A stretch of DNA of 64,000 bases from Babylonia areolata (Eukaryota > Mollusca > Gastropoda > Neogastropoda > Buccinidae), in contig NC_134883.1 in assembly GCF_041734735.1 (NCBI RefSeq), positions 28,520,162 to 28,584,161 of the forward strand. Reading direction: 5' to 3'. The position numbers and the translations under genes are program-made. This document shows, in pieces, positions 12,844 through 25,809 of this stretch (its first letter is position 1; each line of letters begins with the position of its first letter). Under the pieces are notes generated by a model. It was not told the DNA's origin, did not search any database, and worked only from the letters and a program-made list of their open reading frames with translations.

Positions 12844-13447
12844 TACACACAAACCCATACAGCGCACTTATCATTGTATGCATACAGAACTGTACTATAT
12901 CAGCACATGGGCATGTTTATAATCAAACGGACTCAGAACATCAACATACCACCTTCAGAAAGAGACATACAGGTTGTAAGGCAAGGCTGAAATCCTGTTC
13001 TTCACTTATATTTTCTGTGTACCTTGCAGAACCTCGCTACCGGAGGGCTACGCTCTGTTGGACAGACTGAGTGCAGACCATGCAAAGACAGTGGGACATC
13101 AGTACACTGCCTGGGGGGTGGAGCCATCACAGGCTGTCCGTTACTTCCAGCAATGCTCCGCCCACCTGCCAAGCAGCGGAGTTTGCGCACAGAACGGACA
13201 GCTGGTTTCCTACGCAGCCTTGCACCACACGAGTGCCTTGGGTTCAGTGGTGACAGACCCACAGCATCAGCGTAAAGGGCTCGGAACAGTTGTGGTGACG
13301 GACGTGTGTCGGAAGATCAGAGCTGATGGACAGACTCCCTACGTGTATGTGAACCCTGACAATGTGGGAAGTGCTGGGCTGTATAAGAAGTGTGGGTTTG
13401 AGTACAAGATCAAGGCTTTTAGAGTCAGGTATGTTCCGGAGAAGTGA
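9520..13447 (+). CDS. Glycine N-acyltransferase-like protein (GLYAT-family GNAT), five coding exons
   Basis: Exons 9520-9603, 10636-10758, 11563-11674, 12404-12521 and 13030-13447 give 284 aa; human GLYAT is about 296 aa. The start ATG lies 21 nt inside an exon whose acceptor (GGCAG) ends at 9498. The N-terminal half follows the family order: LPKLMEKLKQFLPDALS, then VWPNPTCVV, then SILDWSEPVFFRVQ, which parallels INW.Q.FQIQ of vertebrate GLYAT. The C-terminal half is an FR47-type GNAT fold with acetyl-CoA motif DPQHQRKGLG, then VYVNPDNVGSAGLYKKCGF. The family transfers acyl groups from acyl-CoA to glycine or other amino acids, usually in mitochondria. The catalytic Glu of mammalian GLYAT (in TGEMRM) aligns here with Ala (TSALGS), so acceptor or chemistry may differ. 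Intron 3 needs a GC donor. A GLYATL3-like orthology is possible but not proven. Confidence 0.87.
10548..10585. repeat. Poly(T) tract just upstream of GLYAT-like exon 2
   Basis: A T run of more than 30 bases about 50 bp before the acceptor of the exon at 10636. It may strengthen the pyrimidine tract or be the tail of an old minus-strand retroposon. Confidence 0.6.
11040..11185 (-). mobile_element. SINE B, 3' part
   Basis: On the minus strand it has the GGGGAGAGCAGCCTGAATTTC block and an ATACA-type tail (TGTATTTGTATT on plus). The central and tRNA-like parts are absent. Confidence 0.75.
11675..12403 (+). other. GC-AG intron 3 of the GLYAT-like gene
   Basis: The exon ends TTTAGAG and the intron begins GCACGT at 11675; the acceptor is TTCACAG at 12397-12403. 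This choice keeps phase 1 and gives FFRVQHVSD, matching FQIQ in relatives. A GT alternative exists after 11695 (GTAACC). It also keeps phase 1 but inserts seven extra residues that break the family alignment. The intron holds a TG run at about 11788-11835. Confidence 0.6.
11788..11835. repeat. TG microsatellite in GLYAT-like intron 3
   Basis: TG run with one C interruption. Similar runs flank it at 11240-11273 and 12264-12301. Confidence 0.9.
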
Positions 13448-13584
13448 CAAGAAGGGTGTGGGTGTGGAAAAAGCTCAATCAATGTGTATGCTTGTTTATG
13501 TTGGTGAGTGAGCGTGCGCGTGTGTGTGTGTCTGTGTGAATGCAAATGGTATGTCTCTGGAGTATGAAATGCGTACATGACATT

Positions 13585-13690
13585 TTTTTTTTTAACGTGT
13601 GAACAAAGTGAGTATTTAAGATCAACCTATCTCACTTGTTTGTATGTCTGTGTGCATGGTTAACTTTCACACTGGCATTTTCTAAGTTTC
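13585..13690 (+). repeat. Degraded copy of hairpin-ended repeat F
   Basis: GTGTGAACAAAGTGAGT, then TGTATGTCTGTGTG and GGTTAACTTTCACACTGGCATTTTC follow the order of the better F copies at 53.7 and 59.6 kb, but with much divergence. Confidence 0.4.
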
Positions 13691-13810
13691 AGTTTCAGTA
13701 GCTCAAGGAGGCGTCACTGCGTTCGGACAAATCCATATACGCTACACCACATCTGCCAAGCAGATGCCTGACCAGCGGCGTAGCCCAACGCGCTTAGTCA
13801 GGCCTTGAGA
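13686..13810 (-). mobile_element. SINE C, 3' fragment
   Basis: On the minus strand it matches the C-family 3' end: AAGGCCTGACTAAGCGCG, GCAGATGTGGTGTAGCG, GGATTTGTCCGAACGCAGTG, CTCCTTGAG.CTGAAACTGAAAC. Confidence 0.8.
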
Positions 13811-14509
13811 AAAAAAAAAAAAATTTTTTCTTCTAAACAACAGCAGTTGTTAAGGAAATCAAACACAGCAGAATAGATCTCCACAAGACCTGTCATTTGT
13901 GTGGACTGGCCAGTGCAGTCACTGGATGTCAGTCCCATGCATCATTTCTTGAACTCAGTTGCACTGAATGTAACAGACGATTTCTGTCCTGTGATGCATC
14001 TGTAAGCATCATCACTACAATGATAACTTCCGAGCTAGACTGTTAACTATTGTAACTCTGTTTTTGTTTGACTTTCAGCTGAACGGCCTTCCTGCTTTCA
14101 GAAGGTTCAAAACTGTGCTGCAAGACTTGTTCTGCAAAACAGAAAGCTAGAACATGTATCACCACATGTGAAAGAGCTGCATGATAGCTTCCTTTTTTTG
14201 TGAATACAAAGTTGCAGTTCTTGCCTATCACTAGTTTGAGGGGTCATGTCTGCCATATCCATCTGCTGCACTTTCGACATATAACTCTCTTCGTACTCGT
14301 TAATCTTCCTGTGAAATGCTTTTGAAACCTCCAAAATCTAAAATGAAGACAGTTTGGAACATACTTTTCGTTTCGCTGCACCAAAAAAATTTGGATTTTG
14401 CTGCCATCCAGTCTATATGTAACACTCTTACTGCAGTAAATTTGAAATCACTCTCTGGACACATTTATTTTGCCAAGTATTCCCTTGGCAAGGTTATGGC
14501 TTGTGTGAT

Positions 14510-14546
<37 letters not shown>

Positions 14547-15261
14547 ATGTTGATGAGTTTGTGTGGTATAAGTGCATATTGCATGTATTGTGTCAGTGGA
14601 GAGTTCACAGTGCATTGAATAGCATTAATATTATGAGGAGGTGCTGCTTGGACTGCATCCACACTAGCACAAGTCACTCATGCGCCTGACTTTGTTCACT
14701 TATAATGATCGTATATCTGAACTTTTGAAACCATGTTCACTTGTGAAGATCGCATGTCTGAACTTTGAAAACAGGTCTGCGTCAATTACATATGGTATTT
14801 CAACTGTACAGGACTGTTTTTGCTATGGAATGGTGAAAAGAATGAGATTTAACTGCAAATTATATATTAACATCTATGTCTTGTCAGTGTATATTATTTG
14901 TGAAGCGGTATTATATTCATTTGGTCTGTATAAAAACTTAAAATCAGTCACAAATAATATGCAAATGATCTGTAAGGCGTAATGTTAGTGTGGTCCGGTC
15001 TTCTTTGAGGTTGCTACTCTGATTATGTATAATGATGAGTGATGGGATATATTTGAGGATTTACAAGAAAATATATGTTCATTCTAAACTTGTGTGGTTT
15101 AAATAAAGCTCTCTCTTGTCCTGTCTTGCTTTCTCTTGTTTTGATATACTTGTGCGACTGGTGTGCACTTATTATTTATACAAGTACATTCATCTGCATG
15201 CATGTGTGCACATGCACATGCACATGCACATACATACATACACCACTCATTCACACACACA

Positions 15262-15640
15262 TATTTTGTATTTGCTTTTATCACAACAGATTTCTCTGTG
15301 TGAAATTTGGGCTGCTCTCCCCAGGGAGAGCGCGTCACTATACTACGGCGCCACCCATTTTTTTGTATTTTTTCCTGCATGCAGTTTTATTTGTTTTTCC
15401 TATCGAAGTGGATTTTTCTACAGAATTTTGCCAGGAACAACCCTTTTGTTGCCGTGGGTTCTTTTATGTGTGCAAAGAGCATGCTGCACACGGAACCTCG
15501 GTTTATCATCTCATCCGAATGACTAGCGTCCAGACTAATGGAGGGGGAGAAAATATCAACGGCTGAGCCGTGATTCAAACCAGTGCACTCAGATTCTCTC
15601 GCTTCCTAGGCGGACACGTTACCTCTAGGCCATCATAATT
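15262..15640 (-). mobile_element. SINE B, near full length
   Basis: Minus strand: ATGGCCTAGAGGTAACGTG (A box) at the right end, a degraded B box, the central block with GGATGAGATGATAAACCGAGG, and the 3' block GGGGAGAGCAGCCCAAATTTC at the left end with ATACAAA remnants. Lies downstream of the GLYAT-like poly(A) signal. Confidence 0.88.
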
Positions 15641-16855
15641 ATTATGATACCCAAATATATATGCGTGCATCTTTGATGAGAAAAACCTTTGACCATTATA
15701 CTAATTAGCTTTTGAAAAATGGTGTTTCCAAAATTCTTTAGCCAGAACAAAATTGGAACAGAAAATGTCTGAACATATAAAGATATAAAAGAGAGGATTT
15801 TATTTCTGGTTGTTTTTTGGACATGTAATCAGTATAGAGTATGGATTAGAGAAACGCTGCTTGATCAAGTTTCTGGAATTATAAAACTTTAAGGAGGCAG
15901 CATTGTTTTGATTTTTTTTCTAACTTCAAAGTTTACAGGAATAAGGTTGAAGTAGAATATAACATGATGCATTGTAGCCTCAACAGAATAAAAATGCAGA
16001 CAAGTGTGTCATCAGATCTACAGAGAAACAGAGGTCCATACATGCAACTTTTCCCAACATCACTGTACAACATATATCCATGCTCGGACCGATTATCCTG
16101 TAACACTAAATATATTTTGAAAATACAAAAATGGATAATTATATCCAAACAGTCCATGTCTTTTTTTTCTCTTTGTTTCTTTAATGCATTAGACATCTGG
16201 ATTCTGCATGCAGACACAAATGGGAAGAGGAAAAGGACTTTCGTATTTGGGCGCTGATAAATATATTTGTACTTTATATGTTGGTAGAAAATTCTGAGGC
16301 AGCCTTTTTTCCTTTCTTTTTTTTTTTTTCTTTTTGTCAGTGGTGTTAATTGGTGAGATGCCAAGCGAAAATAAAAATGATGTGTGGATCATCAGTTTGA
16401 AATAGAAAGCGAAAGAAGAATGAAGAATAAGTGTATGTGTGAGCTGGTAAATGGGTATGATATAAGGTTTATATAGGTTTAAGTGGGTGGATGGGAGTGG
16501 TAGATAACATGATTATATAGGTTGCTGAGTATCTTCAAGTATGTATGTGTGGGGTTAGGGATTAGGTTAAGTAGGTGGTCAGCTTACAGGTTAAAGTTTG
16601 ATTTTGGGTTAAGGTGGTGGTATGAGTGGGTTAATGAGTTGAAGGATTTGAATTATGTGGGTGCCTTTGAATGAATATACATTAGCAGTTAACTGCAAAC
16701 ATAATTTTGCTGACAAAGTAAGAGTGAGTGGATGAGTATCATTTGGCAGGAAGGTAGATACATACTTCTGAATACTGTCAACAGATGGGGGTAAACTGGC
16801 TTGTTGGAAGACGGCTGTAAAGGTATTACTAAATTTAACTATTTGTAGGATATGA

Positions 16856-16893
<38 letters not shown>

Positions 16894-17451
16894 CATTATA
16901 ATATGTCAAAAGGTATAGTAGACAAGTTTGTGTGCAAACTGCATGTGTTGGGTGAATCTCAGTAAATGCCCGGTTAATGATTATTTTTGTTTGATTACGC
17001 TTCTTTTTTTTCTTTTTTAAAAATTTTTTTATAGCTATTATTTAAAAAAAAGATTCCAATATAGGAGACAACTTTATCTCAAATACGTCTTATGGTAAAT
17101 GGAAGAGTTGTGTTTCTTACCAAGGGGACGCGACTACTAAACAACACAACAACATAGACCACAATGCATTCCGTTTCCTGTGAATCAGATCGTCACGCAC
17201 TTGTTGTTTGGGACGCTTTGAATGTGGTATATATTGTGAGGTTACCTTTGACTTTCAGATAATTACCTTTGTAATGAACAGTCGACTGTATGAGTTAAGA
17301 ATGGAACCACATAGTACAGCAATGCCCCAGTGTTTACATAAATGACGTGAAATTCCTCGGAATCTTCGTTGGTTTGAGCATCGTCACAGTTGTCTCTTCA
17401 AATGATCAGTGGCAGACGAACAAATTCAGGTCGGACAATAAGGCACAGACT
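15641..17451. other. Intergenic stretch upstream of NEK4, including its leader
   Basis: AT-rich DNA with no recognisable gene, and a TG run at about 16859-16891. A tiny upstream frame, ATGACGTGA, sits at 17342-17350, just before the NEK4 start exon, and would lie in the leader if that exon is not preceded by a splice acceptor. The frame open from 17347 begins with GTG, not ATG, so it is not taken as the start. Confidence 0.4.
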
Positions 17452-19380
17452 ATGAATGAGTTTGATAAGATAAAGGTGATAGGAAAGGGGAGTTACGGCG
17501 AAGTATGGCTGGCAAAGCACAAAAAAGACAAAAAGCAGGTAAGAATACGGTTATTTATATTTTACAGCTAACTGTTGTTTTAGTTTGTAACAAAGACTAC
17601 TGCGAAAACAAGTGTTGCACAATGACCCACTGACAGTTTTAATTTCAAACGTCAGCTCTGGAACGTAAGACTAAGAGTATATAGAAGCAATCTGATAACG
17701 AACAGTATGTTCTTTTAACAGGGAACACCCATTTTAGCATATATATCGGTTTTCAAAGTATTTCACAAAAGAGTCTATACTTGCTGTTGAGGATGTTTCT
17801 TATACTTCAGGTTGCACACTCAAAACCACCTTCGTTATGACTACCATGATTGGTGTATAATCATGATAACAGGCATTTTATAATGACCCATTCAACTTTT
17901 TTGTGGATTCAAAGACCTTTAACATGAATGTTTGTTATTGCTTTTGTACACTTCACCACATTTGGAAAAGGGGTGAGGGGGCATTACTACTAGGCCCAAG
18001 AGTGTCTGTACATCTGTTGACCTGGCAGATTACAAACCCCCCCTGGTACTCACCCTTGTGTGTGTCTGTGTGTGTGTGTGTACATGTGTGTGTTTGTGTG
18101 TATGTGTGTGTGTGTGTATTGGTAGTCACTTATGATCTAGGTAGAAATAGGTTAAACTTGAAACTAACTCGAAGCCATATTCACCTACGATGGGAGTGGC
18201 TGGCATAGTTACATGAGCACAATGCATCGTACTATGAAGTGTGAGCATGTTAGGATTTTTCAGGAATGGTATGTAATGAAAGGTTATGTGGTTAAGCTCA
18301 GGTGCAGCTCATGTGCCTTACAGTTCTGTCAGGTTTCAGGTTAATTTCAGGTGCAACATGAATACCCATACCGGGAAATATTGCTAGTAGAGTAACCATC
18401 CTTGGACAGTATGGGGATGGGAGCAGGGGGCAGAACCTTAACACAACTCTGACACTACCAGAGCAAGAACACATCAAAATGGCAGTGAAAATATATCGGT
18501 TTATAAATCATTGGTGTCTGTGATTCAAACTTACAACACTTCATATTCAATTCAGTTCAAACTTGGCGTTCATCCATTTGACTTTTGAGCCAGCCAGGCA
18601 CCTGGAAAATAATTCAAGTACTGGCAACTTAGATTGCTGATGCAGCTGCAGTGCCCACTGCTCTTTAGGAACATAATGAACTGGTTACTTTTATCTTTCT
18701 ACTTTAAAATATTGATAATAAACAGTGCAAAGGAAGAGGAATGTTAAACAACAAACAAGTGTTGAAATATTGTTACAGTGTTGGGGAGAAATTCCCACAA
18801 ATTAAATTCATACCTACTTAGCACTTCCCATCAGCTTGCAAAGGGGAAGTATGGATTTGCATGTTGTTGTCTTTTTGTTTTGAGTCAGGTTCTGGGTTAG
18901 AATCCTATATAAATTGCTTCAGAAAAATGCACAAAGATGCCTGACAAGACATAAAAAAGTAAACCATCACTGTGCTGACTGTCACTTGTGTCAGCATCAT
19001 ATGATAAAACCTCAGCTGTCATCAGCATTACTGTCAGACAGGGAATGAGGAATAGTGTCAGTAGGTCATAGAAATGTGTATACATACATGTTCACATTGA
19101 GACTAACAGAGAATGGGAGTGGCCTTTGGCACAAGAACTTGCATAGGTCCATATGTTATACTGATATGTGTGCATGTTATATGTGCACACTATTTGTGTT
19201 CTTCTACAGCTGCTATCTGTTACGCACAATGAGAGTTATGTTTGAAAAAAATCTCACCTAGAAAATACAATAATGAAGGAAAAAAAAATCCTATTTTTCC
19301 ATCGGTATAGACTTTGTAGATTAGTACGACACATTTTATGTGCTATATACTCATAATACTGCTCACTCTCTGTCTCTGTC

Positions 19381-19417
<37 letters not shown>

Positions 19418-20613
19418 GTCTGAGCCACACACCCAATGTAAATGCAAAAAAGACGATGAAACATAAAGGTACCATCGGCATCCCATGTCCATCAGGATAT
19501 TGGGTTTTTTTTTGTTTGTTTGTTCTTTTTGCTGCCCCATCATCTGCACCGTTTCAGTGGCATTACTCCCACGCTGCTCATTTAGATTCCTCCATGCACA
19601 GCCACACCCGGTTTCATCCATCACAGTTCCAGCATCGGCAATCTGCAGGGAACCATCAGTGTTAGGTTGCCAGGAGGCCACACACCAGAGGAGACCCTGC
19701 ACTGCTGCTGAGTCACTTTGGTGGTGTTCAGTGGTGCCTGTTCTGATTTAACTTACTTAGGACACCACCTACTAAGCCCCCTACTAACGACAATAATGGC
19801 ATAGTCACGGAGCCAGACTGAGTGAGCGTTCCTCCCAGAGTGGAGACCACCACCATGTCCCTCAAACAACGATCCCCCATGAATCTGCCGACACTGAAGA
19901 CATTGACAGGACTCACCCCAAGCACGAAAGTGGAGGGGTATCAAAACTGAGGTCACCATGACCATGAGAGCAGGGCATGAAAGGCCACAGACTATAGGAC
20001 TATTTTGTTTATATTGATGATGATGAAGGAGGAGGAGGATGACGATGACAATAACGATGTTGCTATGGAGGTCTATTTTGGTTTGGGACTGTGTGACAAG
20101 GCTGTACTCTATGCTTCCTGTCATAATGATGTCCCGGTGTTAACCAGGCCCGAGAGATACAGACACTTGCAGTGTTGGTCAGGTAATTAGTGCAACACAC
20201 CCAAAGACACATCCTTGAAGTGGATGACACTCGACTGTGTGGTCCCAGTCTCCCCATTTAAGCCCACAGCACACTCAACTCTGGGTAGGAGCTGGCCATG
20301 GGCTGAAAAACCCACCTCCACTGGGATTCGAACCCACATCCTCCCAGCTGTCAGTCCATGACACTAACCACTTCACCATGATGGCTGGTCCATCAGGATA
20401 GTTGGTTTGTACTTTGGTGGTGCCAGAATGGATGTTTTTTTATGTGGATATGATGGCTGTGTAATGCATGTCTTTAATTGTCAGTATTAATATTGTCAGC
20501 AATTTGATGTCCTCTCTCACTGAAGTGTTTAGTCACCACTCTATATCCTCTTTCTTTCTTTCTGTTTGTCAGGATCCAAGTAAGTGTTTGCGTATTTGTG
20601 TCTGATGTTGTAC

Positions 20614-20650
<37 letters not shown>

Positions 20651-21275
20651 TATATATATGTATATATTTATATATGTCCATATAATCTTTTCTATAGTGT
20701 CTGTCCTGTTTCACCAACATACTACTCTCTTTCACTCTTCTGACAGTCTGTGACACACCATGTTGGATGATTTACATGTCAGGCAGTCCCTGGTGAAATA
20801 ATCAGAACCCTTTGTTTCCATTTGTTGCACTTTTAAATGACCATGTTTGACTCGGGTGATTTTGAGACAGTACACATCTTGATCAGTTGATGCCTTGCAT
20901 TAGTAGCAGTGAGATACTACACATCAGGATGTCTTCCATTTGTAGCAGCTATTTTCTGTTACAAGTGCCTTTGTACTGTATGATCTTCCATGCCTGTCTC
21001 CCTGCTGCTCTGTTTCATCTCCACACAGTGTCCATCAGCCTGCTGTCCTATCTGTCTGATGCTGTCCTTCAGAGTTACATGAAGAGTTACTGTGCATCCA
21101 TACACATATGCAAGCATTCTAACCCATGTGGATCATGTAAACACTCAAACACACATATATATCCATGCACACGCACATGGGAACACTTAAGCACACACAC
21201 AAATGCAACAAGAATAATAGTTGATTGTAATAAATGGCACTCACAAAGCAGAAGAATCTCATTGCAAATATCCAT

Positions 21276-21344
<69 letters not shown>

Positions 21345-21990
21345 TATACCACATAAACAAAACACTTTTCATTTCTCCCCAGTATGTCCTAAAGCGCATC
21401 AACCTCCAGAAAGCCTCCAAAAGAGAGCGGTCCTCAGCGGAGCAGGAAGCCAGGTTGCTACAGAAGCTGAAGCACCCCAACATCGTCTCGTACAAGCAGT
21501 CGTTTGAAACGGCTGAGGGCATGCTGTACATCGCCATGCAGTACTGCGAGGGAGGGGACCTGTACACCAAACTGAAGGAACAGAAAGGGCAACTGCTTGA
21601 GGAGCGTCAGGTGGTGGAGTGGTTTGTTCAGATTGCTATGGCCTTACAGGTAAGTGATTGGTAAAAAAAACCCACCAAAAACTGCCTTATTACAGAAAGT
21701 TCCTTAGAGCTACTAGTACTAGTGGAGTGGTGGCCTAGTGGTAGAAATGCGTCTGCCTAGGAAGAGAGAGAATCTGAGGGTGCAGGATCAAATCCCACAT
21801 TTGCCAGAATTTTCTCCCCCTCAGCTAGACCCTTCAGTGGTGGACTGGACACTAGCCATTTGAATGAGAAGATAAACTGAGATCCCGTGTGCAGCATGCA
21901 CTTCATGTGTATGAATGAACCCATGGTAATAAAAAGTTGTTCCTGGCTAAATTTTGTTGCAAAATCCACTGTACTGGTATGTGTGTGTGT

Positions 21991-22030
<40 letters not shown>

Positions 22031-23576
22031 CTGAAGCCTGACTGAATGACACAGGAAATGAATGATGAGTATCCAAAGGCAGTTCTTAGTCTGCTCTCCC
22101 GAGTTAGGCAGCCAGTTGTGCAATTGACTCCATGTTTCTTAAATACTTAGAGCTTGATCTTTCACTGAGGATAGGTGCCATAAAAGCATTGTTCAATGAT
22201 AATAATATTGATAATAATGATCAGAACTGCACTGTACTAGAATTATGAGGTACTGCAAAGAAGACAAGAGGCAGGCAACTTAAGGGGTCCAAATCTTCCA
22301 TCAGAGGGTCACTCAAATGCTGCACATTCTAATCAGACCTGCATTACTACTCACGAGAAAAAGGAAAGTGTACCTTCTGGTCAATTATATCTGGAGTTGA
22401 ATTAGCTGGTTAAAAGTTATTGGAATATAGACTCAGCAGGAGATTTCTTTTCAAGTTGTCATCTGTTCTGAAGCGTCCTGATTAGATAATGTTATAAAGT
22501 ACAGTTCAGGATTGTTAGATGAATTTTAAAAAAAGGAAAAAAAGAATGTTGTTTGTGTTTCATTGAGCTGTTGTGATAGCCTGTTTAATATCATACTGTA
22601 CAATAACTGTTGTACACTGCGTTCATTTTTCTTGTTTTTTTCAGTACATGCATGAACGCAACATTCTGCACAGAGACCTTAAGACACAGAACATTTTCCT
22701 CACAAAAAGCAAAATCATCAAAGTTGGGGATCTAGGCATAGCCAGGTAAGCCAGTTGTTTTTTTTTTTTCTGGCAAGTACATTTCTAGAATTTAGCATTG
22801 GACTTGACTTGTGTGTGGGTATTTCTATATTGTGCTATAGTTTATACAGATTCCCATTTCTTCTTCTTCTTTTTCAGAGTTTTATTCCACTGTATTTCAG
22901 TTTGTTTTTGTTTTAAGACACTCACTTTGGTGAAGCATCCCTTGGACTCCAGCCACAAATTTTTCAGTGGTACAAAAATCACTGTTGTCTGTAGTGTTTT
23001 AACATACGGAGCCGTGTGCTGGGGGGGAAACCTGACCAAACATGACAAAGACAGGTTGGAAAAAGTCATTAGGAAAGCGGGTGGGGTGGTGGGTATAAGA
23101 CAAGACACCTTTAGCGACATGCACAATAGAAAACTGACTGACAGACTAATAACAATTTTGACCGACGTAAGACACCCACTACATGATGACATTAATAGCA
23201 GAAGGTCAGACATAAGTGGTAGGTTTAGAGCTCCACGCGCAAGAACATCTCGATACATTAATTCATTTATTCCTACAGCCATTCGCGCACACAATCAAAA
23301 CATCCAATACACTAAGTGAACCCTCCCACCCCCCAAGCCTCCTCGCCACAGCAACACCTGAACTTCACCAGCAGACGAGTGTATGGGAGCAGACATTATG
23401 CGTGCATGTGGGACTGAGCGGGTGAGCACAGGCAAGCAAGCATTTTTGTGTGTGTGTGATCGGAAGTGATTTTTAAATATTTTCTTATTTTACTTGGATT
23501 TCATATATCTTAATGTTAATGTTCTAATCTTATTGGCGTGACATATGTTATGTGCATACATACGTTGTTTGTGTGT

Positions 23577-23622
<46 letters not shown>

Positions 23623-25778
23623 ATTTTACTTATATATACGATTTATTCCCTTGATGTTTTTATTTATGTATTGTTGTACAATACCTTATGGTCTTAACGT
23701 GTGTGTGTGCGCGTGTGTGTGTGTGTGCATGTGTGTGTATGTGTGTGTGGGTGTGTGTGCGTGCGCGCGCGCATGTCATTTTTAGTAATCTTATACTCTT
23801 TTTTTGTTGGATGTTTTCATTTGTTAATATTGTTGTGCAATACCCTATTGTCTTAACATGAGTATGTGTGTGTGTGTGGGGGGGGGGGGGGGGTAGTATA
23901 TCGTCAGCTATTGGGAATTCTTATTTGACTAGTTTTAATCTCTTCTTATGTTGCGCATGATTTTATGCCAGTGTTTACAATGAGCCTGTGATTGCACAAC
24001 TTAATTTCCATGTGGATTAATAAAGTGTTTTTGATTTGATTTGATTTGATTTGATCTCTGGAACAATAAAAAGAAAAACAACCCAGTATTATCAAATCAT
24101 CTATGTGGGAAAATAAGCCTTTTTCTTAACCATGACTTTTTTGGGAGGGGGGTCTGTTAAGAATATTAAATACAATAGGGAAGAGATATTTCAAATTAGC
24201 CACCCATGAAACCTTTTTGACGATCAGAATCAGAGCAATTGAATATGAGAAACCTAAATTAATAGACTGTAAAAGTTCTGTCTAACACAAATGTACAATA
24301 ATTATCATGATCAATATTACTTGTACCGTTGTAGGAAGTTAATGGTTTTGTACTTTCCGTTTTGGTCAGTTTTAGAATGGAAAGCAAATTGCAAAAATAT
24401 ATTATAAGGCGCATGTACTGTAAGATACGTGTTTGTTCTCAATTTTTATTTGATCAAGATAAATATAATTTATAAAAATGTATGTATTGCAGAGTACTGG
24501 ATGGAGCAACTGACATGGCCACCACACTGATTGGTACACCCTACTACATGAGTCCTGAGCTCTTCTCAAACAAGCCCTACAACCACAAGGTCAGTTCTTG
24601 GATCCTTGCATGTACAGCTTTTAACCACAAGGTCATGTTCTTAGCTTACAGGTACATGGTCATGGTCATTTGCTCCTTTCATTGTGTGTCATGTTCTTAG
24701 CTTACAGGTACATGGTCATGGTCATTTGCTCATTTCATTGTGTATCATGTTCTTAGCTTACAGGTACATGGTCATGGTCATTTGCTCATTTCATTGTGTA
24801 TCATGTTCTTAGCTTACAGGTACAAGGTCATGGCCATTTGCTCATTTCATTGTGTATCATGTTCTTAGCTTACAGGTACATGGTCATGGTCATTTTCTCA
24901 TTTCATTGTGTATCATGTTCTTAGCTTACAGGTACATGGTCATGGTCATTTGCTCATTATTTTCATTGTGTATGTTGCTTAGAATCACAAGGTCAGTTCA
25001 GTATACACATAAAAATTCATGTACAGCCATGGTCAGTACAGTGTGTATTTATGTGCAGCTGCAAGGTCAGTTCAGTATGTATTTGTGCAAATATGTAGCT
25101 TACAAATACATGTCATTTCATTGTGTTCATAGCTTACAACCACAAGGTCAGTTCAGTATGTACTGATTTATGCGAAGCTTAAGGTCAGTTCAGTGTATTT
25201 TATGCTTAGTTTAGTGCGTATTTGTGTACAGACGTATAACCACAAGGTCATGTTTTTAGCTTACAAATACAGGGTCACTTCATTGCATACAGATTCACAG
25301 CCGGTGTTGGATAAAGTATTGAGTGAATAAAAAAAAAACAATAGGATAAGTTGTCACATAAAGATTCAATCAACTTTAGAGTGATACAAAGATATAAAAA
25401 AAGATAGCTTCTGAATCTCATTGCATTTTAGGTGACTCAGGAAGATTAACAAAATGATCATTGACATTTCATTAACTGAATGATTATTGACTTTTCATTA
25501 TCATTAGTTGTTTTCATATTTTGTCATCGTCATTTGTTTCCAGGCTATAATGTCATCAAACCTAACATTTTGCTTGGATGTTTGCAGTCAGATGTTTGGG
25601 CGCTTGGGTGCTGCGTATATGAAATGACCACCTTGAAGCACGCTTTCAATGCCAAAGACATGAACTCTCTGGTTTACAAAATCTTACGGGGCAAGGTATG
25701 GTGTTCTTTTCAGTTTTTATCTGTCTCACGCACATTCATGCATGCATCACCCCCCTCCCCCCAAACAAAGACACAAAT

Positions 25779-25809
<31 letters not shown>

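Larger units (their letters stand above)
13448..15125 (+). other. Probable 3' UTR of the GLYAT-like gene, with polyadenylation signal
   Basis: After the stop at 13445-13447 no further coding exon is seen. AATAAA at 15102-15107, followed by a CT/T-rich stretch, is the best poly(A) signal. The stretch contains a degraded hairpin-family copy near 13585-13690, a SINE C fragment at 13686-13810 and a TG run near 14519-14545. Short open frames here look like chance. Confidence 0.5.

Noticed and set aside
14680-14982. 100-codon frame downstream of the GLYAT-like gene
   Set aside because: Lies in the probable 3' UTR; composition and lack of family resemblance suggest chance.
17347-17451. N-terminal extension of NEK4 with a signal-peptide-like MKFLGIFVGL start
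   Set aside because: It would start at GTG; the family N-terminus fits the ATG at 17452, and kinases of this family have no signal peptide.
17952-18060. Possible SINE A remnant (TCTGTTGACCTGGCAGATTA)
   Set aside because: The match is short and the surrounding order does not follow the A family convincingly.
22798-23319. 173-codon frame as a host gene in NEK4 intron 3
   Set aside because: It encodes the end of a LINE reverse-transcriptase ORF and is followed by a LINE-type 3' tail.
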